Assembly (NCBI GenBank): GCA_034717835.1
Contig: JAYELZ010000256.1
Location: 1 to 64,000 of the forward strand
Source of the DNA: G713 sp034717835
GTDB lineage: Bacteria > Chloroflexota > Anaerolineae > B4-G1 > SLSP01
DNA: 64,000 nucleotides
Reading direction: 5' to 3'
Part shown: piece by piece, positions 41,316 through 50,146 of the stretch
How the letters are laid out: each line of letters opens with the position of its first letter
Position numbering within the stretch: the stretch's first letter is position 1
Position numbers and translations under genes: made by a program
Notes under the pieces: generated by a model
Seen by the model: the letters and a program-made list of their open reading frames with translations, nothing else
What the model was told of the DNA's origin: nothing
Databases searched by the model: none

Positions 41316-42542
41316 TTACCTGGCGCGGAGAATCTTCAACCGGTTGCTGATGAGGAACAGGAGACTGGGGAAAAGTATCAATAGCGTGAGCAATGTCCAG
41401 GGAGCCACCGTGCTCCACAAGATAAGTCCCACAGTCCAGAAGTGTTGGGTCGGCTCCACCGGTTTTTCATCTTCGGCCAGCCAGGCTTGCCAATCGCGTT
41501 CCAACTGCGGTAATTCTAACCCCAAGCCTCTTTGCAAGCCCCGCGAGCACCCCAACCCGTCCACATAGGCCGCCAGTAGTGTGCGGATGCCGGACCAGCC
41601 GTAGGTCTGTTGGAGGTAATTGGTCACACTTTGGCTCTCTGCATAAGCCAGCACGATCTGTTCCGTCGGTAAGGATTGGAAAGAGGAGCAGAGGTCGCTT
41701 AGCGGGAGATAGCCATTTTCTTGCGCCGCTCTCTCCAGGGCGAGCGGGTAGCTGCTCTGGGGGCGTTGTTCAAAATGTGAGGCCAAACCTTCGTTTAACC
41801 ACGTGGGGAGATTTTCGTAGCCGGCTTTCCCCAGCTGTTGGTAGAGTAGCAGATGGGTAATTTCGTGGGGGATAAATTGCTGCAACTTGAGTTGGGCTTC
41901 ATCCGTGGGGCGGACGGCTATAAAAATACCGCCAGCTTCTGGCCGCGCTTCACCGCCTACCCATTCTAGGCCGGTCAAGCGTAACGCCTGTTGGAGATCC
42001 GGCTGAGAAGGGTAGATGTAGATATGGAAAGGTTGCACTAGCGTGGAAGCCTCTGCAAATAGTGATGTAGTTACTTCTTCCAGGGCGCGGCGAGCGGCGT
42101 CGCTGCCCGTGGTCATCACTGCGACGGAGCCAGAAATCCAATGCAAGGTAAAGGTTTCTTCTTGCAGCGTCTGCCATTTGAAGCGGGTGTCTTCGTAGCG
42201 GAACTGCTGTTTGGTCGTCGTGGATTGGACCCCGTCGGCGGTGGGATATTGCCACCAATAGGTAACCTGGCAAAATGGCGGTAGCGGTCGGGTGTGGAGA
42301 TCGCGTTGATAATGCGCTAGCCCAGCTACTACTGCTACGGTTTGTACTACGGTATTTTCGTCACTGAGGCGCAAAAAGAGTTGCGCCTCAGTTGCGGGAT
42401 TATCCGCCGGTAGTTCCAAGGTTATCTGTAAACTTTGACCAAAGGAGTAGCTATGCTCCGTAGTTGGCTCGCCTTGAGCCAACGCTGGCAACGCCAGGAG
42501 TAGTGATAAGATAATCAAAAGCGCGCAGCGGTAAATTCTCAT
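41316..42542 (-). CDS. Membrane-anchored peptidase-MA-like metalloprotease
   Basis: 408 residues from the ATG at 42542 (preceded by GAGGGAAATTAACC; a TTG 18 bases upstream is less likely). A cleavable signal peptide is clear (ALLIILSLLLALPALAQ). After a beta-rich N-terminal region comes a gluzincin metalloprotease domain with HEITH (His226-Glu227-His230) and the downstream Glu in WLNEGLASHFE. This is the peptidase MA pattern found in many exported bacterial proteins. The C-terminus has a membrane helix (TLLTLLILFPSLLFLI) and a short basic tail, so the enzyme faces outside. It is 74 bases downstream of the HEAT-repeat gene on the same strand. Substrates are unknown. Confidence 0.85.
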   Translation of the reverse strand: MRIYRCALLIILSLLLALPALAQGEPTTEHSYSFGQSLQITLELPADNPATEAQLFLRLSDENTVVQTVAVVAGLAHYQRDLHTRPLPPFCQVTYWWQYPTADGVQSTTTKQQFRYEDTRFKWQTLQEETFTLHWISGSVAVMTTGSDAARRALEEVTTSLFAEASTLVQPFHIYIYPSQPDLQQALRLTGLEWVGGEARPEAGGIFIAVRPTDEAQLKLQQFIPHEITHLLLYQQLGKAGYENLPTWLNEGLASHFEQRPQSSYPLALERAAQENGYLPLSDLCSSFQSLPTEQIVLAYAESQSVTNYLQQTYGWSGIRTLLAAYVDGLGCSRGLQRGLGLELPQLERDWQAWLAEDEKPVEPTQHFWTVGLILWSTVAPWTLLTLLILFPSLLFLISNRLKILRAR

Positions 42543-42616
42543 GGTTAATTTCCCTCGCAATACAGGTTGGCGCTACTGAAAGAACTTGGATTTTGTATTA
42601 GGGTCGCAGTTCAACT

Positions 42617-43645
42617 TCAGATATCATCTACTGGTCGTTGCCACGGATGCCACTCTTCTTCCCAGCTCAATTCGCCTTCCCCGTTGAACTCCTCTGGAGC
42701 AGCGTAGAATTTGTTGAGGTCTTGGTGTAGGAATTCTAGCTCTTGGAGGGCTTCCTCGGCTGCCGTTTGTAACACCTCATTCTCGGAATCTTGATAGCGT
42801 TGCAGCGTGCGGCGCGCGCGTTCCCCGCCGATCTGGCCCAAGGCCCATAAGGCCGTTTGTTGTATTTCCGCATCCACATCCTGAGTCAACTCTATGAGCG
42901 TGGGGATGGCCGTGCTCACAGCCAGTTCGCCGCAAGCGCGGACCGCTTCGTAGCGCATGGCGGGATTTGCGGATTCCAGGTGTCGGGTGACGGTGCCTCT
43001 CCAACGCGAGTCCGCACTGCGTCCCATGGCGAAAACGGCGCTGAGCTGCATTTCCTCTGCAGGGTCTTCGTACGCGGCTTGAATCAATTTTGTTATTTCT
43101 GGTTCCCCGACGTAGGCCAGGGATTCCAGTGCCCGCCGGCGTACTTCCAGGGTCTCGGTTGGCTTGCGATGCGCTTCAAGCAGGAAGTGGTAAGCTTTCT
43201 CGAAAAAATAGGGAGAGATTTGTTGTAGCTCGCCCCAGAGAATGAAATTAGCCAGAGCTTGCGCGGCGGCCAAGCGGACGGCCTCTTCTGCATCTTCCGA
43301 GAGGCAGTGTCCTAGTTGGGAGATGAGACGTACATCTTGCTCTTCCCACAGTCCCTGGATAGCGGCGGCGCGGATTTGTCCATCGAGATCGGTCAACGCC
43401 AGCGTGAAGACGGCGCTGAAATCTAGGGCGAAGTCATTTTCGGCTAGTTCAATGAGCGTGGTGAGCAATCGCCGACGTTCCGTGATGGGAAGTCGCCGCC
43501 AAACTTGAGCCAACCGCTCCTGCTCGGCCACCGATAGACTGGCTAACTGCGCCCATTGCTTGGCGTCAGGCAGTTGCTGGTGTTCTTCTAAGGCTTGCCA
43601 GAGTTCTTCTTTGTTGGTCGTAGGATCGTATTCGCTAAAATCCAT
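42617..43645 (-). CDS. HEAT-repeat protein
   Basis: 342 residues. From about residue 50 it is built of two-helix repeats of ~32 residues with the PBS/HEAT pattern, e.g. DLDGQIRAAAIQGLWEEQD, EEAVRLAAAQALANF, NPAMRYEAVRACGELA and DAEIQQTALWALGQIGG. The ends are acidic. No signal peptide and no catalytic motif are seen; such proteins usually act as protein-binding scaffolds. AAGGAGTACCAC precedes the ATG. It is placed between the M50 protease gene (40 bases upstream) and the exported MA peptidase gene. This hints at, but does not show, a shared proteolysis or regulation pathway. Confidence 0.85.
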   Translation of the reverse strand: MDFSEYDPTTNKEELWQALEEHQQLPDAKQWAQLASLSVAEQERLAQVWRRLPITERRRLLTTLIELAENDFALDFSAVFTLALTDLDGQIRAAAIQGLWEEQDVRLISQLGHCLSEDAEEAVRLAAAQALANFILWGELQQISPYFFEKAYHFLLEAHRKPTETLEVRRRALESLAYVGEPEITKLIQAAYEDPAEEMQLSAVFAMGRSADSRWRGTVTRHLESANPAMRYEAVRACGELAVSTAIPTLIELTQDVDAEIQQTALWALGQIGGERARRTLQRYQDSENEVLQTAAEEALQELEFLHQDLNKFYAAPEEFNGEGELSWEEEWHPWQRPVDDI

Positions 43646-43684
43646 GTGGTACTCCTTGTTTATCCACAGATTGCTATTTGTGTT

Positions 43685-44902
43685 CTAGGGCAGCAGCGCC
43701 GGTAAATCGACCGGATGGAGCAGATCCAAGACGGTGATCACTGCAAAGATCAGGAGGAGTATGGATAAAGCCACCTGGTGGATGCGTTCTTGCAAGCGGG
43801 GACTGAGCGGTTCTTTTCTGAGCAACTCAATAACCGTGAGGAGGATGCGTCCCCCGTCCAAGGCCGGGATGGGTAACAGGTTGAAAATCCCCAGGCTGAC
43901 GCTGACCAGGATGAGCAGGTTGAGGATGGGGACTAACGTCCCTTGTGTGAAGCTCTGCTCAATGCTCTGATAAGCGATCCGGCTGATATTGATAATTCCT
44001 ACCGGGCGGGCGGCTTCGGCTGGAATTAGTCCCTGTACCAGCTCCACCGGCATCCAGATGGTCTTCCAGGTGATGAAGAAGAAGGTCCGGCTGCCTTGCA
44101 GCAGTGCTTGGCCGATGGGTACCGCTTCAATGTGATACTCGGTCGGTTCGCCCTGGAGCATGACGCCCATGGAACCTTCGTTCGCGGGTGGAGCGATGCG
44201 TGGGGTGAGTGCGACGGTGAGCTCTGCGTCGCCACGTCCCACGGTGAGCGTCATCTCTTGGCCCAGCTGTTGCTGGGTACGCGCTATTACTTCCTCTATG
44301 TCCAACCCTCGCTCTCCGTTGATGGCGAGGATGACATCATCCGCCTGCAAGTTGACTTCTGCGGCCGGTGAATGCGGCGCGACCTGCGTGATACGTACCA
44401 GCATCTCATCAACGATAGGGATGCCGGTGGTGAAGAGCAGAATTGCCAGCACCCAGGCGGTTAGTAAGTTCATCAGCGGGCCGCCCAGGTAGATGAGGAT
44501 GCGTTTGACGGGCGATTTAGCGTAAAGGCTATGCTCGTGGGCGGCCTGGAGTTCAGCCGCCGTTGGCGGCACTTTCTCCGTTGCGTATGGCCTCATATCA
44601 TCTTCGTCCATTAGCACGGGTTCCTGAGTTTCCACCAGCAGCGTTAGTTCTTCCTCCGCGGGAGGCTCAACGGTACCTGTGAGATCCTCTTCGCCTTCCA
44701 TCCGGGCAAAGCCGCCCAGCGGCAGCCAGTTGAGGGTGAATTCCGTCTCTTGCCACTTGAATAACTTCACGATGCGCGGCGGGAGGCCAATACCGAATTC
44801 TCTAACCCAGACGCCTAGCCATTTGGCGATGAACATGTGCCCCATTTCGTGTAAAACAATCAATGGTACTAAAGCTACTACAAAGCCAATTACTGAATTC
44901 AT
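43685..44902 (-). CDS. rseP: Site-2 protease (M50 family, RseP-like) with PDZ domain
   Basis: 405 residues. HEMGH (His18-Glu19-His22) lies in the first membrane helix and NLLPIPALDGGRIL in a C-terminal helix; the Asp of LDG is the third zinc ligand. A PDZ domain (about 185-255; AAEVNLQADDVILAING) is inserted between the helices. A Glu/Pro-rich extra segment (about 75-125, EEDLTGTVEPPAEEELTLL) sits between the first and second helices. It cuts membrane proteins within the bilayer, typically anti-sigma factors. In many bacteria it lies near dxr or cdsA; here it starts a group with HEAT and MA-peptidase genes. Its promoter is at 44984-45012. Confidence 0.9.
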   Translation of the reverse strand: MNSVIGFVVALVPLIVLHEMGHMFIAKWLGVWVREFGIGLPPRIVKLFKWQETEFTLNWLPLGGFARMEGEEDLTGTVEPPAEEELTLLVETQEPVLMDEDDMRPYATEKVPPTAAELQAAHEHSLYAKSPVKRILIYLGGPLMNLLTAWVLAILLFTTGIPIVDEMLVRITQVAPHSPAAEVNLQADDVILAINGERGLDIEEVIARTQQQLGQEMTLTVGRGDAELTVALTPRIAPPANEGSMGVMLQGEPTEYHIEAVPIGQALLQGSRTFFFITWKTIWMPVELVQGLIPAEAARPVGIINISRIAYQSIEQSFTQGTLVPILNLLILVSVSLGIFNLLPIPALDGGRILLTVIELLRKEPLSPRLQERIHQVALSILLLIFAVITVLDLLHPVDLPALLP

Positions 44903-44983
44903 AATGCGTTGGACTCCTTTTTTTAGCTGGGTGTGGATTTGAAATCTTCCAGTCCAGAGTTTCAGGTTTTAATTGACGATTGT

Positions 44984-45012
44984 ATTATACTATGAGGCAG
45001 AATGCGTGTCCA
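44984..45012 (-). promoter_or_regulatory. Promoter of the M50 protease gene
   Basis: On the minus strand: TGGACA (45007-45012), 17-base spacer, TATAAT (44984-44989). It lies about 80 bases before the ATG at 44902. Confidence 0.7.
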
Positions 45013-45049
45013 GCGAAAAGAAAGGGCATGTTTGGGCGTGTATAACAAT

Positions 45050-45055
45050 TATAAT
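45050..45055 (+). promoter_or_regulatory. Possible -10 element of the GH99-like gene
   Basis: TATAAT at 45050-45055, 33 bases before the GTG start; no strong -35 is seen. It is divergent to the M50 promoter, about 60 bases apart. Confidence 0.45.
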
Positions 45056-45087
45056 TGATACACCGAGTCGCTAAACTGGAGGGAATT

Positions 45088-46455
45088 GTGCGCCAACTGA
45101 AAAAATGCTGGGGAATACTTTTATTGTTAGGTTTATTATTGCCAGTTCAGCCCCTGGCGGCTCAGACGGGAGGCGAACGTTTGGTTGTAGCCTTTTATTA
45201 CGCCTGGTTCGACTGGAACACCTGGGGGCTGGCGCTCCCAGATCAGCCGACGCAACCCTACCTCTCCGCTGACCCGACCACCATCGAGAGGCATGTGGTG
45301 CAGGCCCAGCAGGCGGGCTTGGATGCGTTGGTCTTGGATTGGCTCGGCCCTCAAGTGGAGAATAACCAGACCGAGACTAATATGCGAATTCTGTTGGATA
45401 AAGCGGTGGCCCACGGATTAAAAGCGGCGCTGACGGTGGATATTGCGGGGCCGTTCATCAACAATCAGAGTGAGCTGGTGACGGCGTTGACGGCGCTGCG
45501 TGATACCCACGCCGCGCACCCCGGATACCTGCGCGCGGATGGCCGACCGGTGGTCTTTTTCTGGCGGCAGAATCAATACTCGGTGGAAAGTTGGCTCGCG
45601 TTGCGCCAACAGATCGACCCGCAACATACTATGCTCTGGATCGCTGAAGGATTAGAGACCGATTATCTGCGGGTTTTTGATGGACTTTATCTTTACAGCG
45701 TGGCTTGGTCAATTGAGCCAGATAGCGTGTTGCTCCGCTGGGGAAGTGAGGTGCGGCAGTGGAGTGCGGCGCAGGGAACTTCTCGCTATTGGGTAGCGAC
45801 AACCATGCCCGGTTACGATGATTACGTCACGGGACGTGCGGATGCTTTTGTCCAGCCGCGTGACGGGGGCAACTATTACCGCACTTGTTGGCGCGGAGCG
45901 CGGGAGAGTGGGGCCGACATGGTGGCCATCACCAGCTTCAACGAATGGTTAGAAGGGACTTATATTGAGCCATCGCACTTGTACGGAGATACTTACCTCA
46001 ACTTGACCGCGCAGTTAGCCAATGAATACCGCCAACAGAGCGTGCCGCCTACCGCTACGCCCGCACCGCCCACGGTGATCCCGCCGACCGCGACGCCGGT
46101 TTCTCCCACATTGACCCCGCCGCCTACCGCGACGCTGTTGCCCTCCCCCACGGCGACTTTTACGCCCACGGTCAAGCCAACGGCTATGCCAACAGCCACG
46201 TTAACTCCCACAGCTACTCCTTTTCGGTTGCCCACCCCCACACCGACAGAGAGCGGGCCGTTGTTGACTGCGACGGCGACTGAAGAGCAGCAGTTGCCAG
46301 TTCTGCCGGCTAGGGAGGAGACCCCGTTAGTTCCGGCCCGGCTCCCGGTGAATGGGAGTACCCCGCCACGCTCCTGTTCACTGCTGCCCGTGGCCTTGCT
46401 CTTTATTCCGCTGGGGGTTGTACATCTAAAGCGCGTATGGTATAGTCGCAGTTAG
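45088..46455 (+). CDS. Exported, membrane-anchored GH99-like glycoside hydrolase
   Basis: 455 residues from the GTG at 45088, preceded by GGAGGG. A signal peptide (GILLLLGLLLPVQPLAAQ) leads to a catalytic-type domain of about 300 residues resembling family GH99 / GH71-like proteins (endo-alpha-mannosidase group). The matching stretches are VVAFYYAWFDWNTWG at the start, GLDALVLDWLGPQ, and SFNEWLEGTYIEPS near the end, the last with the likely acidic residues. A Thr/Pro-rich stalk of about 85 residues (PTATPAPPTVIPPTATP and similar) and a C-terminal membrane helix (SLLPVALLFIPLGVVHL) follow. It probably acts on external polysaccharide; the sugar specificity is not visible. Confidence 0.8.
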   Translation: MRQLKKCWGILLLLGLLLPVQPLAAQTGGERLVVAFYYAWFDWNTWGLALPDQPTQPYLSADPTTIERHVVQAQQAGLDALVLDWLGPQVENNQTETNMRILLDKAVAHGLKAALTVDIAGPFINNQSELVTALTALRDTHAAHPGYLRADGRPVVFFWRQNQYSVESWLALRQQIDPQHTMLWIAEGLETDYLRVFDGLYLYSVAWSIEPDSVLLRWGSEVRQWSAAQGTSRYWVATTMPGYDDYVTGRADAFVQPRDGGNYYRTCWRGARESGADMVAITSFNEWLEGTYIEPSHLYGDTYLNLTAQLANEYRQQSVPPTATPAPPTVIPPTATPVSPTLTPPPTATLLPSPTATFTPTVKPTAMPTATLTPTATPFRLPTPTPTESGPLLTATATEEQQLPVLPAREETPLVPARLPVNGSTPPRSCSLLPVALLFIPLGVVHLKRVWYSRS

Positions 46456-46478
46456 TTACCTGATATTTCTAGTTTTGA

Positions 46479-46533
46479 ACGCAGATTTTTTTAGTTCCCC
46501 CTTGAAAATTTTTTGATCAGTGTTCGTCTGCGT
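46479..46533. repeat. Imperfect palindrome with ACGCAGA / TCTGCGT ends, before aspS
   Basis: ACGCAGA (46479-46485) and TCTGCGT (46527-46533) flank a T-rich interior. The same ends occur in the palindrome at 48359-48403, so this is probably a dispersed intergenic repeat family. It lies just before the aspS ribosome-binding site. Confidence 0.6.
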
Positions 46534-46552
46534 CCCATTAAGGAGAGGATTT

Positions 46553-48322
46553 ATGTTGAAAAATCATACCTGTGGAGAATTACGAGTGACCCAGGCAGGA
46601 GAAGAAGTCACGCTGGCCGGCTGGGTGAATTTGCGCCGCGATCATGGGGGCGTGATCTTTATCGTCTTGCGGGATCGGGAGGGTCTGACCCAGGTGGTGG
46701 TTAACTCAGATACGGCGCCCGCAGCCCATGCCGTCGCCGCGCAGGTGCGCAGTGAGTATGTCTTACAAGTGCGTGGGACGGTGCAAGCCCGTCCCGCCGC
46801 TCAGGTGAATGTGGAGTGGGGCACGGGCGAAATTGAGGTAGAGGCCAGTGAGATTAAGGTGCTCAACACCTCGGAAACCCCGCCCTTTTACATCTACAAG
46901 GATGATGTTAACCTGACTGAGAGCTTGCGCTTGCGTTACCGTTACCTCGACTTGCGCCGCGCAACCATGCAGCGCCACATGGTTTTGCGTCACCGGGTGG
47001 TGAGTTTCATCCGCCGCTTTATGGATGAGGCCGGTTTTATAGAAATCGAGACGCCGTATCTCTTTAAATCCACGCCGGAGGGCGCGCGCGACTATCTGGT
47101 GCCCAGCCGCGTGCATCCGGGGAAATTCTATGCACTGCCGCAATCCCCGCAGCAGCTCAAGCAGCTGTTGATGGTGGCCGGCTATGAGAAATACTACCAG
47201 ATCGCGCGCTGTTTTCGCGATGAGGATTTGCGCGGCGACCGCCAGCCGGAGTTCACCCAGCTGGACTTGGAAATCTCATTTGTCGAACGCGATGACATTC
47301 TGGATTTGATGGCAGAGCTCTTCACCCAACTGGTGCAGCAAGTGACGCCGGAGAAACGGCTCCTTTCGCCTTTCCCGCGTTTCTCTTACGCTGAAGCCGT
47401 GGCTAAGTATGGCACCGACAAGCCCGATCTCCGTTTTGGGATGCAGCTAGTGGATTTGACTGATAAACTGCACACCAGCGGCTTCCGGGTTTTCCAGCGC
47501 GTGGTGAAATCCGGTGGGCAGATCAAGGCGCTGGTAGCGCCAGGTTGCGCCAAGTATTCCCGCCGCCAGACCGACGAACTGATTGGGCTGGCTAAGACGG
47601 CCGGCGCTAAGGGACTGGTGACGTTCGCCTACCTCCCGGAGCGAGTGAAGGGCGCGGCGGTTAAGTTCTTCTCGGCGGAAGAGTTGGCATTGATCGCCGC
47701 GCAGACGGGGGCCGTAGAGGGCGACCTGGTCTGCATTGTGGCGGACGAACCGGCGGTAGTAGCTGCCGCGCTCTCGGCTCTACGGCTCACCTTCCGCGAC
47801 CGCTTGGAGTTGGTTGATCCAGAGTTATTAGCTTTTGCTTGGGTGCTGGACTTCCCGATGTACGCCTGGGACGAGGAAGAGGAACGCTGGCAGGCTGCGC
47901 ACCATCCCTTCACCATGCCCCGGCCCAACACCTACGCAGAGATGTCGGCTGATCCCACCGCTGTACTCTCTGATGCTTACGATCTGGTCTGCAACGGCTA
48001 CGAGTTGGCTTCTGGCAGCATCCGTGTCCATGATCCTAAAATCCAGAAGGATATCTTCAGCATTTTGGGTTACTCGGAAGAGGAGACGCAAGCGCGTTTC
48101 GGCCACATGCTGGAGGCTTTCTCCTACGGCGCGCCGCCGCATGGCGGCATAGCACCTGGCATTGATCGGCTGGTGATGCTCTTGGCAGGCGTGGATAATA
48201 TCCGCGAGGTGATCGCCTTCCCCAAGACCAGTCAGGCCGCCGACTTGATGGCGGATTCGCCCTCAGCGGTCTCTGCCCAACAGTTGGCGGAGCTGCACTT
48301 GCGCATCGTGGAAGAGGAGTAG
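46553..48322 (+). CDS. aspS: Aspartyl-tRNA synthetase, probably non-discriminating
   Basis: 589 residues from the ATG at 46553, preceded by AAGGAGAGG; in-frame codons upstream are rejected. The bacterial-type AspRS layout is present: OB-fold anticodon domain, class II core (YLDLRRATMQRHMVLRHRVVSF, RCFRDEDLRGDRQPEFTQLDLE, APGIDRLVMLL) and the inserted GAD domain. The anticodon-binding loop reads RRDHGGV with His31. Discriminating enzymes usually have Leu here (RRDLGG). His31 was shown in Pseudomonas aeruginosa to allow charging of tRNA-Asn as well. If so, Asn-tRNA would be made by GatCAB amidation; those genes are not in this window. Confidence 0.95.
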   Translation: MLKNHTCGELRVTQAGEEVTLAGWVNLRRDHGGVIFIVLRDREGLTQVVVNSDTAPAAHAVAAQVRSEYVLQVRGTVQARPAAQVNVEWGTGEIEVEASEIKVLNTSETPPFYIYKDDVNLTESLRLRYRYLDLRRATMQRHMVLRHRVVSFIRRFMDEAGFIEIETPYLFKSTPEGARDYLVPSRVHPGKFYALPQSPQQLKQLLMVAGYEKYYQIARCFRDEDLRGDRQPEFTQLDLEISFVERDDILDLMAELFTQLVQQVTPEKRLLSPFPRFSYAEAVAKYGTDKPDLRFGMQLVDLTDKLHTSGFRVFQRVVKSGGQIKALVAPGCAKYSRRQTDELIGLAKTAGAKGLVTFAYLPERVKGAAVKFFSAEELALIAAQTGAVEGDLVCIVADEPAVVAAALSALRLTFRDRLELVDPELLAFAWVLDFPMYAWDEEEERWQAAHHPFTMPRPNTYAEMSADPTAVLSDAYDLVCNGYELASGSIRVHDPKIQKDIFSILGYSEEETQARFGHMLEAFSYGAPPHGGIAPGIDRLVMLLAGVDNIREVIAFPKTSQAADLMADSPSAVSAQQLAELHLRIVEEE

Positions 48323-48358
48323 CGGATAGGGACTAGCTGCTTGACAGCTTTCCAAAGG

Positions 48359-48403
48359 GGACGCAGATGAAAAAACTAAAAAAATTTACGCCCGTCTGCG
48401 TCC
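48359..48403. repeat. Palindrome with GGACGCAGA / TCTGCGTCC arms
   Basis: A perfect 9-bp inverted repeat (48359-48367 and 48395-48403) around an A-rich centre. It is in the same family as 46479-46533. It lies just after aspS and could act as a weak terminator. Confidence 0.65.
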
Positions 48404-48472
48404 AAAATTTAACGGAGGAAAATTGGACTTTATCGGTCTATGTTTGATGGCACACTCTCTGGTAAGTTTAGC

Positions 48473-48503
48473 ATCTCTGTGCTCTCCGTGGCCCCGTGGT
48501 GAA
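48473..48503. repeat. Half copy of the TCTCTG..CTCCGTGG repeat
   Basis: This stretch (TCTCTGTGCTCTCCGTGG, then CCCCGTGGTGAAA) closely matches one arm of the palindrome at 62982-63053. It lies 35 bases before the patB start. Confidence 0.55.
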
Positions 48504-48537
48504 ATCTTGGTTTTTTCTCAAATACCGGAGGTTTAAC

Positions 48538-49692
48538 TTGAATTACGATTTTGATACTATCATTCCGCGCCGTGATACCGAAAGCATCAAATGGAATTTC
48601 TGTGACGCCGACGAGTTACCCATGTGGGTGGCCGATATGGATTTCCGCTCTCCAGAGCCGGTGATGGCAGCCTTGCGCGCGCGGGTGGAGCACGGCGTCT
48701 TTGGCTACGGCAGCACTCCGCCCGCTTTGCGCGCGGCCATCGTGGAGCGGCTCCAACGGCTCTACGCCTGGCAGGTGGCGCCGCAAGATATCGTGATGTT
48801 GCCCGGCGTGGTACCCGGCTTTAACGTGGCGGCGCAAGCCTTGTTGGAGCCAGGGGATGGGTTGCTTGTGCAAACCCCCGTTTACCCGCCCATCTTGCAC
48901 GCGGCGAAAAACGCAGATTTCCACTCGCAGTACATGTCCTTGACGCGGCAACCGGATGGTCGCTATACGGTGGACTGGGAACTTTTTGAGGAGACCATCA
49001 CGGCCCGTACGCGGATGTTCTTGCTCTGCAACCCGCATAACCCCGTAGGACGAGTCTTCACCGAGGCGGAGTTGCGGCAGATGGCGGAGCTCTGTCTGCG
49101 CCACGAGCTCTTTATCTGCTCCGATGAAATCCACGGCGACTTGATTTTTAGCGAGGCGCAACATCGCCCCATCGCTTCTTTGGTGCCGGAGATTGCTGCG
49201 CGCACCATCACCTTGATGGCTCCGAGCAAAACCTTCAACATTGCGGGTTTGGGCTGCGCATTCGCGGTGATTCCCAACCCAGAACTGCGGAAAGCGTTCC
49301 AGACCGGGCGACGCGGCTTGCTGGGGCATCCCAACATCTTGGGTTTGACGGCGGCCCTGGCCGCGTACCAAAAGGGGCAATCATGGCTCACCGCGCTGCT
49401 CCATTACTTGGAGTCCAACCGCGATTACACGTATGACTTTGTGCAACAACAGCTGCCCGGCATCCAGATGGCGCGGCCAGAGGGCACCTACCTGGCCTGG
49501 TTGGACTGCCGCGAGAGCGGTATCCCCGGCAACCCCTCCGAATTCTTCCGCGCCGAGGCCCGCGTCATGCTCAACGATGGCGCGATTTTCGGCCCCGATG
49601 GCGCCGGCTTTGTGAGGCTCAACTTTGGCACGCCGCGCGCGCTCCTGGTGGAGGGCTTAGAGCGTATGAAGGCCGCGTTGGCGAGACTTTGA
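48538..49692 (+). CDS. patB: PatB/MalY-type PLP-dependent C-S lyase
   Basis: 384 residues from the TTG at 48538, chosen because GGAGG lies seven bases upstream and MNYDFDTIIPRRDTESIKW is the family's usual N-terminus; an in-frame GTG 42 bases upstream is less likely. Fold-type I aminotransferase-like. WVADMDF, LCNPHNPVGRVF, CSDEIHGDLIF and the PLP-binding Lys231 in APSKTFN are present. It should cleave cystathionine or cysteine to homocysteine or sulphide, ammonia and a keto acid. MalY regulatory activity is a known variation in E. coli but cannot be judged here. Confidence 0.92.
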   Translation: MNYDFDTIIPRRDTESIKWNFCDADELPMWVADMDFRSPEPVMAALRARVEHGVFGYGSTPPALRAAIVERLQRLYAWQVAPQDIVMLPGVVPGFNVAAQALLEPGDGLLVQTPVYPPILHAAKNADFHSQYMSLTRQPDGRYTVDWELFEETITARTRMFLLCNPHNPVGRVFTEAELRQMAELCLRHELFICSDEIHGDLIFSEAQHRPIASLVPEIAARTITLMAPSKTFNIAGLGCAFAVIPNPELRKAFQTGRRGLLGHPNILGLTAALAAYQKGQSWLTALLHYLESNRDYTYDFVQQQLPGIQMARPEGTYLAWLDCRESGIPGNPSEFFRAEARVMLNDGAIFGPDGAGFVRLNFGTPRALLVEGLERMKAALARL

Positions 49693-49716
49693 GGTAAACG
49701 TAAGAGGAGACAGGCT

Positions 49717-50079
49717 ATGTCGAAAGAAGAGGTCCCTTCTCAAGCTCTGGTGGAACGTCAAGAACAATTACAATTAGAATTGGCGCGTTATCTGCGCTTG
49801 CTAACCACTCATGGCTCACCAGAAAAAATAATTCTTTTTGGTTCGTTAGCCAAGGGGGAATTGCATCGTTGGTCAGATATTGATCTGCTAATCGTAGAGC
49901 GGACCTCGCTCCCATTTTTCCAACGACTGCATCAAAAACGGTTACTTTTGCAACCCACGGTAGGCACTGACATTTTGGTTTATACGCCGGAGGAATTTGA
50001 ACAGTTGTCTTTGGAACGACCATTCTTTCGGGAAGAAGTTTTGAGCAAAGGAACGGTGCTCTATGAACAGGGGAATTGA
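49717..50079 (+). CDS. Minimal nucleotidyltransferase (MNT-type)
   Basis: 120 residues. The nucleotidyltransferase motif is complete: Gly42-Ser43 in LFGSLAKGELHRWSDIDLLIV with Asp54 and Asp56 as metal ligands. Such small enzymes are usually partners of HEPN proteins in toxin-antitoxin-like pairs (MNT-HEPN), transferring AMP to the toxin. No HEPN gene is next to it: patB is upstream and rfbC downstream. It may be an orphan, a decayed pair, or have another function. GTAAGAGGAGACAGGCT precedes the ATG. Confidence 0.8.
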   Translation: MSKEEVPSQALVERQEQLQLELARYLRLLTTHGSPEKIILFGSLAKGELHRWSDIDLLIVERTSLPFFQRLHQKRLLLQPTVGTDILVYTPEEFEQLSLERPFFREEVLSKGTVLYEQGN

Positions 50080-50146
50080 GCGTTTCACGTTGCAGCAAGT
50101 AAAACAGGTTTTGGACACAAATTGAAACGCTGGATAATTTGGTCCT

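Noticed and set aside
45993..46241. Val/Gly-rich minus-strand reading frame
   Set aside because: It is the antisense of the Thr/Pro-rich stalk of the GH99-like protein, with no ribosome-binding site.
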